A stretch of DNA of 64,000 bases from the NCBI GenBank assembly GCA_913775095.1, contig CAJYIW010000008.1:122418-186417 (forward strand), in the 5' to 3' direction. Shown here piece by piece: positions 1-8,776 of this stretch (its first letter is position 1; the number at the start of each line of letters is the position of its first letter). The notes under the pieces are model-generated. The model worked only from the letters and a program-made list of their open reading frames with translations. It did not search any database and was not told where the DNA came from. Source of the stretch: an uncultured Siphonobacter sp. (GTDB lineage Bacteria > Bacteroidota > Bacteroidia > Cytophagales > Spirosomataceae). Both the position numbers and the translations under genes were made by a program.

Positions 1-211
1 AGAAATGACTATACCCCTGGAGGGATTTACTAGGAATAGCCCCGGAGGCAACCCGGACGGGTAGAGAATAAATTACCGGACTCCCTCCGGATTATCATCC
101 AGTGTTATTAAAAAGTTTAACCCCGCTGGGGTTGAAAAAGATGAAATGACGCTAACCCCGGAGGGGTTGAATGGGGGTAGCTCCGGGTGCAATCTGGGGA
201 AACGGGGAAAG
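1..211. repeat. Intergenic palindromic repeat cluster, copy A
   Basis: No gene is supported here. The stretch is a string of short palindromes of the form AACCCC-n-GGGGTT and TAGCCCCGG-n-GCAA-n-CGGGG separated by A/T-rich spacers. The order of motifs (CCCC..GGG, then GAATAGCCCC..GCAA, then a CTCCGG/ATTATC block, then TTATTAAAA-GTTTAACCCC) is the same as in the region around 43042-43280, so both are copies of one dispersed element. Some frames are open across it, but they read as low-complexity Pro/Asn/Gly peptides and are not credible genes. The element may extend left of the window. Confidence 0.7.
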
Positions 212-1246
212 TTAAAACTTGGGACAGGCCAACTCTCTTTTGCGTTTGCGGGGGTAAGGCTTGGGATCGAAAAGGGCTTCCAGCGTGTAGGAAATGGATA
301 ACTCATGAGCCCCGCCGGAGGCCATGCTTAGCGTCGAAATGGTGGCATCGTAGCTATACCCAATGGAAAAATTATCCTGACGATAGCCCACCAGAAAAAC
401 CAGGGCATCGTGGTTATTGAGGCCACGATCGTATTGCTTGATGGGAATACCCCGATACCAGATCCCGAGGGTCAGGGGGTCGTAGGTCATGTAAAGGCCT
501 AAGTCCAGCTGATCGAATTTTCCCTGTTTTTTGTAAAGAATGGCGGGCGAAAGGCTGCGTTCGCGACCCATGTCTCCGCCTAGCCCATTACCCAGCTCCC
601 AGCCCATGAGCGGAATTTTGAACCCACCCTGTAGGCTGATTCGCATGGGTAAGCGTTCGGGATTCGCCGAAAAAGACTGATCGGGACGGTTCAGGTGATG
701 GACCGAAACCCCGGCCCAGAACTGATCAGAATAGGTTAATAAGCCTCCGGAAAAATCCAGATAATTGATTTTCGGCCCGGCATTGGCTACGGGATCATCG
801 TAAATCGGCCTTACCGCCCCTGGGTTAGACGCGTCATACCCGAAAACCAGATCATAATAATTCACACTTCGACTCACGTAAGAGGCCTGAATGCCTGCTC
901 TCAGATGCACCTGCTCGCTCAATCGGGCCTGATAGGCGTATTGAAGTCCTACGTCCAGCGTACGAAGATTGCTGAACTGAGCATCATTCATGACCATTAA
1001 GCCCACGCCCGAATTAATTTTATCGAGGTAGGTGTCAACGCTGGCGATGGTTGTGACGTAATTAGCATTAAGAGCCGGCCACTGATTGCGGTAGTTCAGC
1101 GTAGCCCGGGGAGCCAGAGCCGAACCGGCAAAGGCCGGATTCAGGTACAGAGGAGCGGCATAAAACTGCGAAAGCTGCGGATCCTGAGCCCGGAGGTCAA
1201 AGCCCATACACAGCAAAGCAGTCAGAATAAGTAAATGTTTTAGCAT
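212..1246 (-). CDS. PorP/SprF family type IX secretion system membrane protein
   Basis: Predicted outer-membrane beta-barrel of 344 residues in the PorP/SprF family, which helps deliver proteins with type B C-terminal signals through the type IX secretion system (T9SS). The ATG at 1246 is preferred over an in-frame TTG three codons upstream. It gives a clean signal peptide ending LRAQ before DPQLSQFYAAP, the typical mature N-terminus of the family. The body alternates hydrophobic and aromatic residues, and the C-terminus ends in a basic stretch followed by CPKF, a family signature. It is divergent to the type B sorting-domain protein starting at 1614. Known biology pairs such genes functionally, so I infer it is the dedicated partner of that protein. 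Confidence 0.85.
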   Translation of the reverse strand: MLKHLLILTALLCMGFDLRAQDPQLSQFYAAPLYLNPAFAGSALAPRATLNYRNQWPALNANYVTTIASVDTYLDKINSGVGLMVMNDAQFSNLRTLDVGLQYAYQARLSEQVHLRAGIQASYVSRSVNYYDLVFGYDASNPGAVRPIYDDPVANAGPKINYLDFSGGLLTYSDQFWAGVSVHHLNRPDQSFSANPERLPMRISLQGGFKIPLMGWELGNGLGGDMGRERSLSPAILYKKQGKFDQLDLGLYMTYDPLTLGIWYRGIPIKQYDRGLNNHDALVFLVGYRQDNFSIGYSYDATISTLSMASGGAHELSISYTLEALFDPKPYPRKRKRELACPKF

Positions 1247-1613
1247 GGCAAACAACCAGAAACCGGATTCATGTGTTAAGCGGTAAATGCCTGAATCGGG
1301 TTAAGCATAAAATTCCTTTTGAACCTAATTTCCAGAAATATATCCGTTCCACCGGGATTTTTGCGAAAGTTCGGCAAGTTGCATAAACCTTGACAAAATT
1401 TGTAGCCCAAGTTTCCGTTAATTTTCAGGAAATTGACCACGCCTGCCTGTCAGCGTTCGAACTACTTAAGGTTCGGCGGTGTCTAGTGAAGCGGGACGTT
1501 TGTAATCGCAAAGTATACAACGCACTGATTTCGTGATTCGTCTTTGAACTCGTCCGCCTCAAAGACTTTTCCCGACCTACGTCGTCTAAAACGTACAAAG
1601 AGGTACATCGGGT
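1247..1613. other. Divergent intergenic region
   Basis: This 367-base gap separates the divergent PorP-like and type B secreted protein genes and must carry both promoters. A near-consensus minus-strand -7 box (TATATTTC) lies around 1337-1344. I see no RNA gene or convincing operator; the minus-strand open frame inside it has no recognisable protein features. Confidence 0.4.
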
Positions 1614-4511
1614 ATGATTCAAAAGATTTATTTTACTTTACTTTTCTGGATGGCCTGCTGGGGAATCGCCGAAGCCCAAACGATTAAAGTGACGGGCCGG
1701 AAATGCGAACCGGAGCAGGGCTGTAGCGGAGATTCCACCCGGTTTGAGCTGGTAGGGGTCACCGCAAGCAGCTGGAACTGGACCTTTGAAGATCCCAATT
1801 CTCCCGATCCACAGGCCAATCGTTCGACGAAGGCCAGGCCTGCTCATTTATATCTGCAACCGGGCTCCTATCGGGTTTCAGTGACTGGTAACCTAAGGAC
1901 TGGTGGAACCTACACCAAAGACACGACCATCCGGATTTCTACGTTACCGCCCACGTTCGAGTTTTTTCAGGGAAAGGAAGACACCACCATTTGTAAAGGA
2001 AGTGAACTCGTACTGGATCCCTACGACTCAAGGTTTTTTAAAGGCACACCCCCCGCTGAAGGTACTGTTAAATATTTGTGGTATCCGACCGGAGACACCA
2101 CGCGAACGCTGACGGTTACGGAAAAAGGGTGTTATTCCGTCGAAATCAGCAATGCGGATAGCTGTTCCGTTACGGACCGGATTAACGTGAAGATATGCGG
2201 AGAGTCCGATCAGCAGGCGTCCAAATGGTATTTCGGATCCAACGCAGGGATCGATTTTCAGGGGGGGCAGCCGACCGCCATTACCGATGGTAAAATCAAT
2301 ACGCCGGAAGGAACGTCTTCGATTTCTAACCGAAAAGGAGATTTACTTTTTTATACCGACGGCATTACCATCTACGACTCCGAAGGGAACCCCATGCCCT
2401 CCCGGGATCCTTCCGACACCACGAGTCTGAACGGAAGCCGGGGCTCCACGCAGGCGGCTTTGATTGTGCCGCAACCGAGTTGCCGGGGCTGCGAAACCAT
2501 CTATTACGTCTTTACGACTCGTGATGTCAATGATTCCATTCGGTGCCTGGAATATACGCGAGTTGACATGCGTGGAAATGGCGGAAAAGGGATTATTCTC
2601 GATAAAAACATCTCAACGGGTGAGTGTGATGTCAGTGAGCGGTTAACCTCCATTCAAAATCCCGCAGATTCTTCGTACTGGGTCCTGAGTCATGAAAATG
2701 GAACCAATAAATTCATTCTTAAACGACTAACCCAAAGTGGCTTGGAAGATGCCAATTCACCCGAAATTGGTCTTCCTCACACTACCAAATATCAGGGTGA
2801 AGGCCAGATCAAGTTTGCCACTTCAGGTGGAAAAATGGGGGTAGTAATCCCCGGTCCGGACCGAAATTACGTTGAAATCTATAACTTCAACGATTCTACG
2901 GGAGCCATTACTCCGCCTCCCATTACCCTCGATTTAGGCCCGGCTCCACCCTCCGCGTATGGCCTTGAATTCTCCCCCGATGGTGAAAAGGTCTATGTTA
3001 GTTTGCGGGGGAACGATAGTACGGAATCCGTTCTTTATCAGTATGACATCACGGGTACCGACTCAACTACGATTGCCTCGACCCGTATCGAAGTAGCCCG
3101 TTCCGAGAAAGAATTTGGTGCCTTGCAGTACGCTCCAGATGGCAAAATTTACATGGCCGTCAAAGACAGCGAGTATCTGGGAGTAATTACGCCTTCCAGC
3201 GGTGATTCGACAGAAGTTGATTTTCAGTTGGACGGATTTAATCTGGGCGGCAAACGCAGTCAGTTGGGCTTACCTAACTTTGTACAAAGTATCATTGAAC
3301 CCCCTTCCGGCCCGGGCATTAGTGCGGAAGATGTCTGCTTTGGAGAGCCCATGGAGTTATCTACCGGACCGATTTGTGATCCGCTGGAAGATAAATATGA
3401 ATGGGATTTCGGGGACGGTTCCGCTAAAGGAACCAAACAATCCGAGACGCACCTCTATGCTGCCCCGGGCAAGTATACCGTTACGTTAAGACAGTACAAT
3501 GCCTGCAAGGATACGACCATGACTCAGCAGGTAACTGTTAATCCTCAGCCCATTGCCAATCTGGGCGAGGATCTGAATGTCTGTGCCCAAACCGTCACGC
3601 TGGATAGTAAAAATCCTTATCCCAACAGTCAGTATCTGTGGTTCAAAAATGGCCGGCCTTTAGCCGTAGATAGTTTGGCTTCTAAAATTCAGGTGGATTC
3701 TTCGGGCCGTTATGTCGTCGGCGTTCTCATTGGCGACTGTTACGCCCTTGATACCATTAATGTTACTCTGGAGCGACCGCCTTTATACAGCCTCGGGCCC
3801 GACCAGAAGCTTTGTATGAATGACACCCTGCAACTGGACGCCTTAGCGGGTGGAAGCTCGTATGCCTGGAACACGGGTCAGAATACGCAGATTATTGATG
3901 TAACACAGGCGGGTAACTATTCCGTCACCGTACTGATTCCGCGTTCCAACGGAAGTACCTGCGAAGTAAAAGATACGGTACGCGTGGATGTGTTACCGTT
4001 ACCCAATGTGGCTGTTCAGCCCCAGGCATCTCTTTGCCAGCCCAATAATCAGTCGATTACCCTGAGTGCCGGGAATAATATGACCTACCAGTACCGATGG
4101 CTGCCGGGGAACGAAACGACACGAACGATAACGGTTAACCGAATTGGGATTTATACCGTGGAAATCAGCACTACTGAAGGCTGTACGGAAAGTCACAACG
4201 TCGAAGTAATCGACTTATGTCAGCCTCAGATTTTCGTACCAGACGCTTTTTCTCCGAACGGTGACGGGCAGAATGATCAGTTACAGGTATTTACAAACTT
4301 TATCGCCGATCAGGATTATGAGTTCCGGGTATACGACCGCTGGGGCGAGATGATCTTTAGAACGACCAACCGTAACGAAACCTGGGATGGGACGTACAAG
4401 GGGCGGGCGTACCCTCCTCAAAGTTATGCCTGGACCGTTCAATACAGAAGCCTGTATTTCCCGGAACGGGGCATTGAAACGAAACGGGGAGCGGTACTGA
4501 TCGCCAGGTAA
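1614..4511 (+). CDS. Large secreted PKD/Ig-like protein with T9SS type B sorting domain
   Basis: A 965-residue surface or secreted protein. Residues 1-22 are a signal peptide ending EAQ. A PKD/Ig-like fold follows (about 23-110), then a beta-propeller-like region starting near WYFGSNAGIDF (about 205-560). A clear PKD domain with WDFGDGS lies near 600-645, then several Ig-like modules (about 650-865). Residues 871-965 form the gliding-motility-type C-terminal domain, with FVPDAFSPNGDG near the start, then YDRWGEMIF and WDGTYKG. This domain (TIGR04131 type) directs export by T9SS without the usual type A cleavage signal. The adjacent PorP-like gene fits this route. Cargo function (adhesin, matrix or motility protein) is inference. 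Transcription ends at the hairpin at 4525-4554. Confidence 0.85.
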   Translation: MIQKIYFTLLFWMACWGIAEAQTIKVTGRKCEPEQGCSGDSTRFELVGVTASSWNWTFEDPNSPDPQANRSTKARPAHLYLQPGSYRVSVTGNLRTGGTYTKDTTIRISTLPPTFEFFQGKEDTTICKGSELVLDPYDSRFFKGTPPAEGTVKYLWYPTGDTTRTLTVTEKGCYSVEISNADSCSVTDRINVKICGESDQQASKWYFGSNAGIDFQGGQPTAITDGKINTPEGTSSISNRKGDLLFYTDGITIYDSEGNPMPSRDPSDTTSLNGSRGSTQAALIVPQPSCRGCETIYYVFTTRDVNDSIRCLEYTRVDMRGNGGKGIILDKNISTGECDVSERLTSIQNPADSSYWVLSHENGTNKFILKRLTQSGLEDANSPEIGLPHTTKYQGEGQIKFATSGGKMGVVIPGPDRNYVEIYNFNDSTGAITPPPITLDLGPAPPSAYGLEFSPDGEKVYVSLRGNDSTESVLYQYDITGTDSTTIASTRIEVARSEKEFGALQYAPDGKIYMAVKDSEYLGVITPSSGDSTEVDFQLDGFNLGGKRSQLGLPNFVQSIIEPPSGPGISAEDVCFGEPMELSTGPICDPLEDKYEWDFGDGSAKGTKQSETHLYAAPGKYTVTLRQYNACKDTTMTQQVTVNPQPIANLGEDLNVCAQTVTLDSKNPYPNSQYLWFKNGRPLAVDSLASKIQVDSSGRYVVGVLIGDCYALDTINVTLERPPLYSLGPDQKLCMNDTLQLDALAGGSSYAWNTGQNTQIIDVTQAGNYSVTVLIPRSNGSTCEVKDTVRVDVLPLPNVAVQPQASLCQPNNQSITLSAGNNMTYQYRWLPGNETTRTITVNRIGIYTVEISTTEGCTESHNVEVIDLCQPQIFVPDAFSPNGDGQNDQLQVFTNFIADQDYEFRVYDRWGEMIFRTTNRNETWDGTYKGRAYPPQSYAWTVQYRSLYFPERGIETKRGAVLIAR

Positions 4512-4524
4512 TCGTACTGATTCA

Positions 4525-4554
4525 AAAGCTGCTGATCTTCGGGTCAGCAGCTTT
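4525..4554 (+). terminator. Intrinsic terminator after type B secreted protein
   Basis: An 11-bp stem (AAAGCTGCTGA/TCAGCAGCTTT) with an 8-nt loop is followed by ATTTTTAG, 13 bases after the stop codon at 4511. Confidence 0.85.
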
Positions 4555-4581
4555 ATTTTTAGCTTTTCAAACCTTGACCCT

Positions 4582-5391
4582 ATGATTCGTCACCTGTGGC
4601 TGCTGGGCGGCCTTTTTTGCTGCTTTTCGTTCCATCCTCCTAAAAAGTATAAACTCGTCTGGGCGGATGAATTTACTACTACGGGTGCTCCCAACCCGAA
4701 AAACTGGACTTTCGAGAAAGGTTTTGTTCGCAATGATGAATTACAGTGGTATCAGTCTGAAAATGCCCGTTGTGAAAATGGCTTTTTGATTATTGAGGCC
4801 CGAAAGGAATCCCGGCCCAATCCGCTTTATGAAGAAGGAAGTACCGACTGGCGGAAAAGCCGCAAAACCGTGGAGTACACCTCTTCGAGTCTGTTAACCA
4901 GGGGATTGCAGGAATGGAAATACGGCCGCTTCGAAATGCGGGCAAAGCTCGACGTTCAGCCTGGCATGTGGCCCGCTTTCTGGACTCTGGGTGTGAAGGG
5001 CGAATGGCCTTCCAATGGCGAAATTGACATCATGGAATATTACCAGAATATGATTCTGGCCAACACCGCCTGGGGCACTTCCCAGCGATACAAAGCGAAA
5101 TGGAATACCGTTAAAACGCCTCTGTCCACTTTTAATGACCCGAAATGGGCCGAAAAATTTCACGTCTGGCGAATGGACTGGGATGAAAAAAGCATCCGGC
5201 TTTACGTAGACGACCAGCTCCTCAACACCACTGACTTAAGCACTACGCTTAACCCGGACGGAACGAATCCCTTTCAGCAACCGCATTATATGCTGGTTAA
5301 CCTGGCTCTGGGGGGCGATAACGGCGGGGATCCTGCCGCCAGTACGTTCCCCGCCCGCTATGAGATTGATTACGTACGGGTGTACCAATAA
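4582..5391 (+). CDS. Glycoside hydrolase family 16 (beta-glucanase-like)
   Basis: Endo-acting beta-glycanase of 269 residues, single GH16 domain. The catalytic motif is GEIDIMEYY, with nucleophile E147, helper D149 and acid/base E152. The beta-jelly-roll strands YGRFEMRAK and GMWPAFWTLG precede it, as in laminarinases and lichenases. The first 18 residues (hydrophobic, two Cys) look like a signal or lipoprotein peptide, but no clean lipobox is present. Substrate (beta-1,3 or mixed-linkage glucan, or an algal galactan) cannot be decided by eye. It follows the type B gene after a terminator, so it is probably transcribed alone. Confidence 0.88.
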   Translation: MIRHLWLLGGLFCCFSFHPPKKYKLVWADEFTTTGAPNPKNWTFEKGFVRNDELQWYQSENARCENGFLIIEARKESRPNPLYEEGSTDWRKSRKTVEYTSSSLLTRGLQEWKYGRFEMRAKLDVQPGMWPAFWTLGVKGEWPSNGEIDIMEYYQNMILANTAWGTSQRYKAKWNTVKTPLSTFNDPKWAEKFHVWRMDWDEKSIRLYVDDQLLNTTDLSTTLNPDGTNPFQQPHYMLVNLALGGDNGGDPAASTFPARYEIDYVRVYQ

Positions 5392-5410
5392 TCTTCAGAA
5401 CGATGCTACC

Positions 5411-5456
5411 AAAAAGAGGTCGGGCGTGTAATGATTAACACGCCCGACCTCTTTTT
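5411..5456. terminator. Bidirectional intrinsic terminator
   Basis: A perfect 19-bp stem (AAAAAGAGGTCGGGCGTGT and its complement) with an 8-nt loop lies between the convergent GH16 gene and the minus-strand membrane protein gene. The A/T ends supply a U-tract in both directions. Confidence 0.92.
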
Positions 5457-5524
5457 AGTAAGATATTAAATGGGATCTACTTAAGTAATACCGTTAAACA
5501 GTAAGTCCTTCATTAGCAGAACTA

Positions 5525-6556
5525 TTATTGTTGAACGGGCACATCGTAAGTGCTAACGTTGGCTTTGGAAGTAGTTCCCATTTTGGCTCCGTAACCCGCC
5601 GCGACAATGCCTACTAACAATCCGAAGAAGCCCATGATCGCTCCTTTAGAGGCAGCAGAAGCGGCTTTATCCGCAGCTTCACGTGCCTTTTCGGCGGCTT
5701 CACGTTTGGTTTGCTCAAATTTAGCTGCCGCCTGCTTATAGGTGTTAATCCAGTTATCCACAATTTGCTCGGATTCGGCACGGCTCTTGTTGGTACGTTT
5801 CATAACCACATTCACCGCGTCTTCCCGATCCACCTGGCTGACGGTAGCTTCGCCCTGACGGAAGAGTCGGTCAAATAAACCGTTCGCAATGTCGTCCGTA
5901 GCCTGAGGATTCTCGGCGGCCTGACCAGCGGAGGCTTTCACATCCCGTCCGGCCTGATCTGCCTTGCGTTCCAGATCATTGGGGTTGAGGGCAGGATTGC
6001 CCGTCTGGCGTAAAATGGTATTTACTTCGCCCCGCAAATCTTTCAGATCCAGCTCATTAACATTGATTCCATTTTCGGCTAAGGTTCCTTTAACGGCTTC
6101 TCCCAGCTTGGGTCCGGCAGCGGCGGCCACTGAGCCCGCTGCTGTACCGGCAGTACGAACAATGCCTCCTACGAGTCGGCTGGCTCCGCCAATCAAGTTA
6201 CCAACGGTGGTGGTAAGAAAGTAGATAGTAATCAACGTCATTAAACTCCAGGTCAAAATCCCGTGGATCACTCCGTCGAATAAGCGGGGGGCACTCGCCA
6301 GGCGGCCTGCCACCCATCCGCCGGCCAGTAATGAAAGCAGGCTGGATACGATGTACCAGATGGCTGTTCCCAAGCCTAGTCCGGCCGTGGGATTTTGTTC
6401 TTCCACCGGGTCAATGGTTGACAAGCCAATGCCTAAGCCCAGCAGACTTAACAATAATTGGGATACCACGGCAATTAAGACACCGGCAAATACAGCACTC
6501 CAGGAAATCCTTTTGACGGGTGACAATGACTTGGAGTAAACAATTTCTCTTTCCAT
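5525..6556 (-). CDS. Conserved membrane protein with Ala/Lys-rich helical region, function unknown
   Basis: I do not recognise this 343-residue protein confidently. It has three hydrophobic segments near the N-terminus (about 19-46, 62-85 and 97-117) rich in Gly and Leu. A long soluble part follows (about 150-300) that is Ala/Lys/Glu/Arg-rich and probably helical or coiled coil (for example AAEKAREAADKAASAA). A last glycine-rich transmembrane segment (about 303-325) precedes a short polar tail. This layout resembles small-membrane-protein families described as YrzE-like or as stress-related envelope proteins in Cytophagales, but that is only a loose resemblance. It stands alone, ended by the terminator at 5411-5456. 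Confidence 0.7.
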   Translation of the reverse strand: MEREIVYSKSLSPVKRISWSAVFAGVLIAVVSQLLLSLLGLGIGLSTIDPVEEQNPTAGLGLGTAIWYIVSSLLSLLAGGWVAGRLASAPRLFDGVIHGILTWSLMTLITIYFLTTTVGNLIGGASRLVGGIVRTAGTAAGSVAAAAGPKLGEAVKGTLAENGINVNELDLKDLRGEVNTILRQTGNPALNPNDLERKADQAGRDVKASAGQAAENPQATDDIANGLFDRLFRQGEATVSQVDREDAVNVVMKRTNKSRAESEQIVDNWINTYKQAAAKFEQTKREAAEKAREAADKAASAASKGAIMGFFGLLVGIVAAGYGAKMGTTSKANVSTYDVPVQQ

Positions 6557-6917
6557 AAAAAGTTGAATAGTTTAAGTTTTGACATTACTCAATTAGGGTG
6601 AGTATCTGTTCAACTTAAAATCCCATACCAACTATTGAAAGGCCTTTCAGAGGAACCCCAATCGGTTTAGACTAACGTATTAGCCCTACTTCATTAATTA
6701 AATACTTAACTTATTTGATCGCAGGGTTAAGTATTTAATTCAATGCCCGGGGAAAGATACTGCTCTGATAAGCTGTTAAAACCCCTAATCGAACAGTCTT
6801 CTAACGGTCTTGATTAGGGAGTTACTATCAGAAAATGAAAGACATGAACGGCTATGGATGCAACCGGTCAGCTAAAAAGCTAGCCACCATGCGAAAAGTT
6901 ACGATGCCACAGAATGA
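6557..6917. other. Intergenic region with two inverted repeats
   Basis: This 361-base A/T-rich gap separates two minus-strand genes and holds no credible coding frame. It contains a 15-bp perfect inverted repeat at 6696-6740 and a weaker hairpin (CCCTAATC/GATTAGGG, about 6783-6820), which might be a terminator-like or RNA structure of the SPFH transcript. Confidence 0.5.
6696..6740. repeat. 15-bp perfect inverted repeat
   Basis: The arms AATTAAATACTTAAC (6696-6710) and its exact complement (6726-6740) flank a 15-base spacer. It lies 140-185 bases upstream of the membrane protein start at 6556. It lacks a GC-rich stem and U-tract, so it looks more like an operator or repeat than a terminator. 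Confidence 0.6.
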
Positions 6918-7688
6918 TTACTGAACATTTTTGAAAAAGGTAGGCGAGTTGCCGTAGAGAGGCGTTTTGCCATCCCATTTTTCAATAAACTGCTGCTGAA
7001 TCAATAGCGGGGATAACGTACGCTGACGTAGTTCGTTGGCTTTGGCGTCTGCTTCGGCTTCCACAATTTTCTTACGGGCCTGGGCTTCGGCTACGCGTAA
7101 CTCGTTCTCTACCTGCATGGCCTGCTGAACGGCTTCGTTTTTGGCGTTAATGGCCCGGACAATGCTTTCGGGGTATCCCAGGCCGCTGGTGAGTTGTTCC
7201 AGTAAAAAACCATCCGCTTTAAAGGAAGAGTCAAGCGTGTGTTGTACGTCGTTTTCAAATTTAAGACGATTGGAAATGAGCTCGTCCGTAGTGTATTTAT
7301 TCATCTGAATACGGAACGCATCCTTCACGTAATTAAGCAAAGTTGTTTTCGTAATTTCAGTAATATCCTTCCGGTATTTGGTAAAAATGTGCGGGCTTTT
7401 TCCGGCCTGAACGCGGAACGAAATCGTAGGATCTACCGTAAAAACACTACCGTCTTTCGCATTAACCGTGAACGCTTCGTAGTCGGCAGTCTGCATATAT
7501 AAGGGAGATTGATACACATCTTCCGTGAAGGGATTATACCAAACCCGACCCGTTACCAGGACGACATCCTGCACTCCTTTATCTGAACCGTATTGTTTTA
7601 CCCGGATGCCTTCATGACCAGCATCGATCCGGGTACAGGAGTAGGCGACTGTACTTAAAAGAGCAATGATTAACGTAAATTTTTTCAT
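6918..7688 (-). CDS. SPFH/prohibitin-family lipoprotein
   Basis: A 256-residue band-7 (SPFH) protein. The N-terminus MKKFTLIIALLSTVAYSC is a signal peptide ending in a probable lipidated Cys18. The SPFH core (about 22-175) contains DAGHEGIRV and the prohibitin-like pattern of oligomerising strands. The C-terminal part (about 185-235) is an Ala/Glu/Lys helix (VAEAQARKKIVEAEADAKA), the coiled coil typical of prohibitins. Such proteins build ring-like membrane scaffolds. It overlaps the upstream 64-residue membrane protein by 4 bases (ATGA), so the two are translationally coupled. Lipid anchoring in place of an N-terminal transmembrane helix is the noteworthy feature. Confidence 0.85.
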   Translation of the reverse strand: MKKFTLIIALLSTVAYSCTRIDAGHEGIRVKQYGSDKGVQDVVLVTGRVWYNPFTEDVYQSPLYMQTADYEAFTVNAKDGSVFTVDPTISFRVQAGKSPHIFTKYRKDITEITKTTLLNYVKDAFRIQMNKYTTDELISNRLKFENDVQHTLDSSFKADGFLLEQLTSGLGYPESIVRAINAKNEAVQQAMQVENELRVAEAQARKKIVEAEADAKANELRQRTLSPLLIQQQFIEKWDGKTPLYGNSPTFFKNVQ

Positions 7689-7879
7689 GATTTTACCAGG
7701 GTTAAGGTGAATCGAATCAGTAAGTAATTAACGAATAATAAAAGACTACCTCCAACCATTCCCAGCACAACAAACGCATTGGATGCTTTCGTAAGCCATT
7801 CAAAAACCCAGCTCATGGCGTACAGATCCAGAGCAAGGATTATCGGAATGAGGAACAGAAGATACGTTTTTTTATTCAT
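7685..7879 (-). CDS. Small two-helix membrane protein coupled to SPFH protein
   Basis: A 64-residue protein with two transmembrane helices (about 5-27 and 36-60). I recognise no family. Its stop overlaps the SPFH start in an ATGA junction, the strongest evidence that it is real and works with that protein. A perfect -7 element lies 42 bases upstream of its ATG (7921-7928). Confidence 0.7.
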   Translation of the reverse strand: MNKKTYLLFLIPIILALDLYAMSWVFEWLTKASNAFVVLGMVGGSLLLFVNYLLIRFTLTLVKS

Positions 7880-7920
7880 GGGTGTAGGATCTATACTGGT
7901 CTGATTTATAGAAATTTAGA

Positions 7921-7928
7921 CAAACATA
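7921..7928 (-). promoter_or_regulatory. Bacteroidota -7 promoter box for the small membrane protein/SPFH operon
   Basis: TATGTTTG on the minus strand is a perfect match to TAnnTTTG. No clear TTG is seen at the usual -33 distance. Confidence 0.5.
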
Positions 7929-8109
7929 GATGAAGACCTGCCCCGAAAGTAATCTATTGTGATGAGCGTAAAGAGAAAGAATGTATCCGGTAAATACTAA
8001 GGATGGAGTGTACGGTTAACAAAAATAGAATATAGCTAAAACAAATGTTGTATATATAACAAATATTGATGTCCTGAATGGTAAAAAACAGGACATCAGA
8101 GTAAAAAAA

Positions 8110-8682
8110 CTAACCAATTTTTAAATCGTATTTACGCAGCAATCCCGCCAGACCTTCTACGGAAAATCTAGCTTTTTTAACCAGGTTGTTTTCAGGATCA
8201 ATGGTGAAATTATAAGCTGTTAAAAAGTTAACCTGATCCAGTTTGGTTTGCGAAAAAACAGTACTATCCAGATCGGAATGTTGAAAATGACTACCCGTTA
8301 AAACGCATCCGGAAAAGTCCACACTTTTCAATGAACAATCATCAAAAAGCGTCTTGACCATTTTCTTATTCGTAAAAAGGCTGAAATCTAGTTTGCACTT
8401 TTTAAAACTTACGCTAAAAAATCCATTTTCGCAGCTACTAAAATTCACTCCGATTAATTTACAGTCATTGAACGTAACGTTGTTTAATACCGAACGACTG
8501 AGCGGTAACATCGCCATGTTACAACCCGCAAAGGTACAATCCGTAAATCGATTGGACGAAAAGTTACTTTCGGAAAAATCACACTGCTGAAAAACACAGT
8601 TTTCGAACTCTTTATGACGAATTTCCTGCCCGGAAAAGCTTACTTTTTCAAAAATTTCGTCCTGATAAAAATCTAAGTCCAT
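8110..8682 (-). CDS. Pentapeptide repeat protein
   Basis: A 190-residue protein made largely of A(D/N)LXX-type five-residue repeats with frequent Phe and Cys at the central position (FENCVFQQCDFSESNF, DCSLKSVDFSGCVL). It should fold as a right-handed quadrilateral beta-helix. The conserved tail (ARFSVEGLAGLLRKYDLKI) packs beyond the helix in relatives. Qnr and MfpA belong to this superfamily and protect gyrase, but most chromosomal members have no assigned role, so no resistance function is claimed. It is downstream of nrdB but separated by that gene's terminator. Confidence 0.9.
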   Translation of the reverse strand: MDLDFYQDEIFEKVSFSGQEIRHKEFENCVFQQCDFSESNFSSNRFTDCTFAGCNMAMLPLSRSVLNNVTFNDCKLIGVNFSSCENGFFSVSFKKCKLDFSLFTNKKMVKTLFDDCSLKSVDFSGCVLTGSHFQHSDLDSTVFSQTKLDQVNFLTAYNFTIDPENNLVKKARFSVEGLAGLLRKYDLKIG

Positions 8683-8723
8683 TTTTCAAAAAAAAATTTG
8701 AAGCTTCGCTTCATGAATACGAC

Positions 8724-8754
8724 ATAAAAAACCCGCAGCAATTTGCTGCGGGTT
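8724..8754 (-). terminator. Intrinsic terminator of nrdB
   Basis: A 12-bp stem AACCCGCAGCAA/TTGCTGCGGGTT (8730-8754) is followed on the minus strand by a run of six T. It sits 22 bases after the nrdB stop. Confidence 0.93.
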
Positions 8755-8776
8755 TCGGTTCAGTAATCTATCGCTA

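Noticed and set aside
73..420. Short frames in both directions in the first repeat cluster
   Set aside because: They read as Pro/Asn/Gly peptides produced by the palindromic repeats and overlap the PorP-like gene.
1425..1622. 65-residue minus-strand frame between the divergent genes
   Set aside because: Arg/Ser/Thr-rich random-like composition, no start context, spans the likely promoter region of the plus-strand gene.
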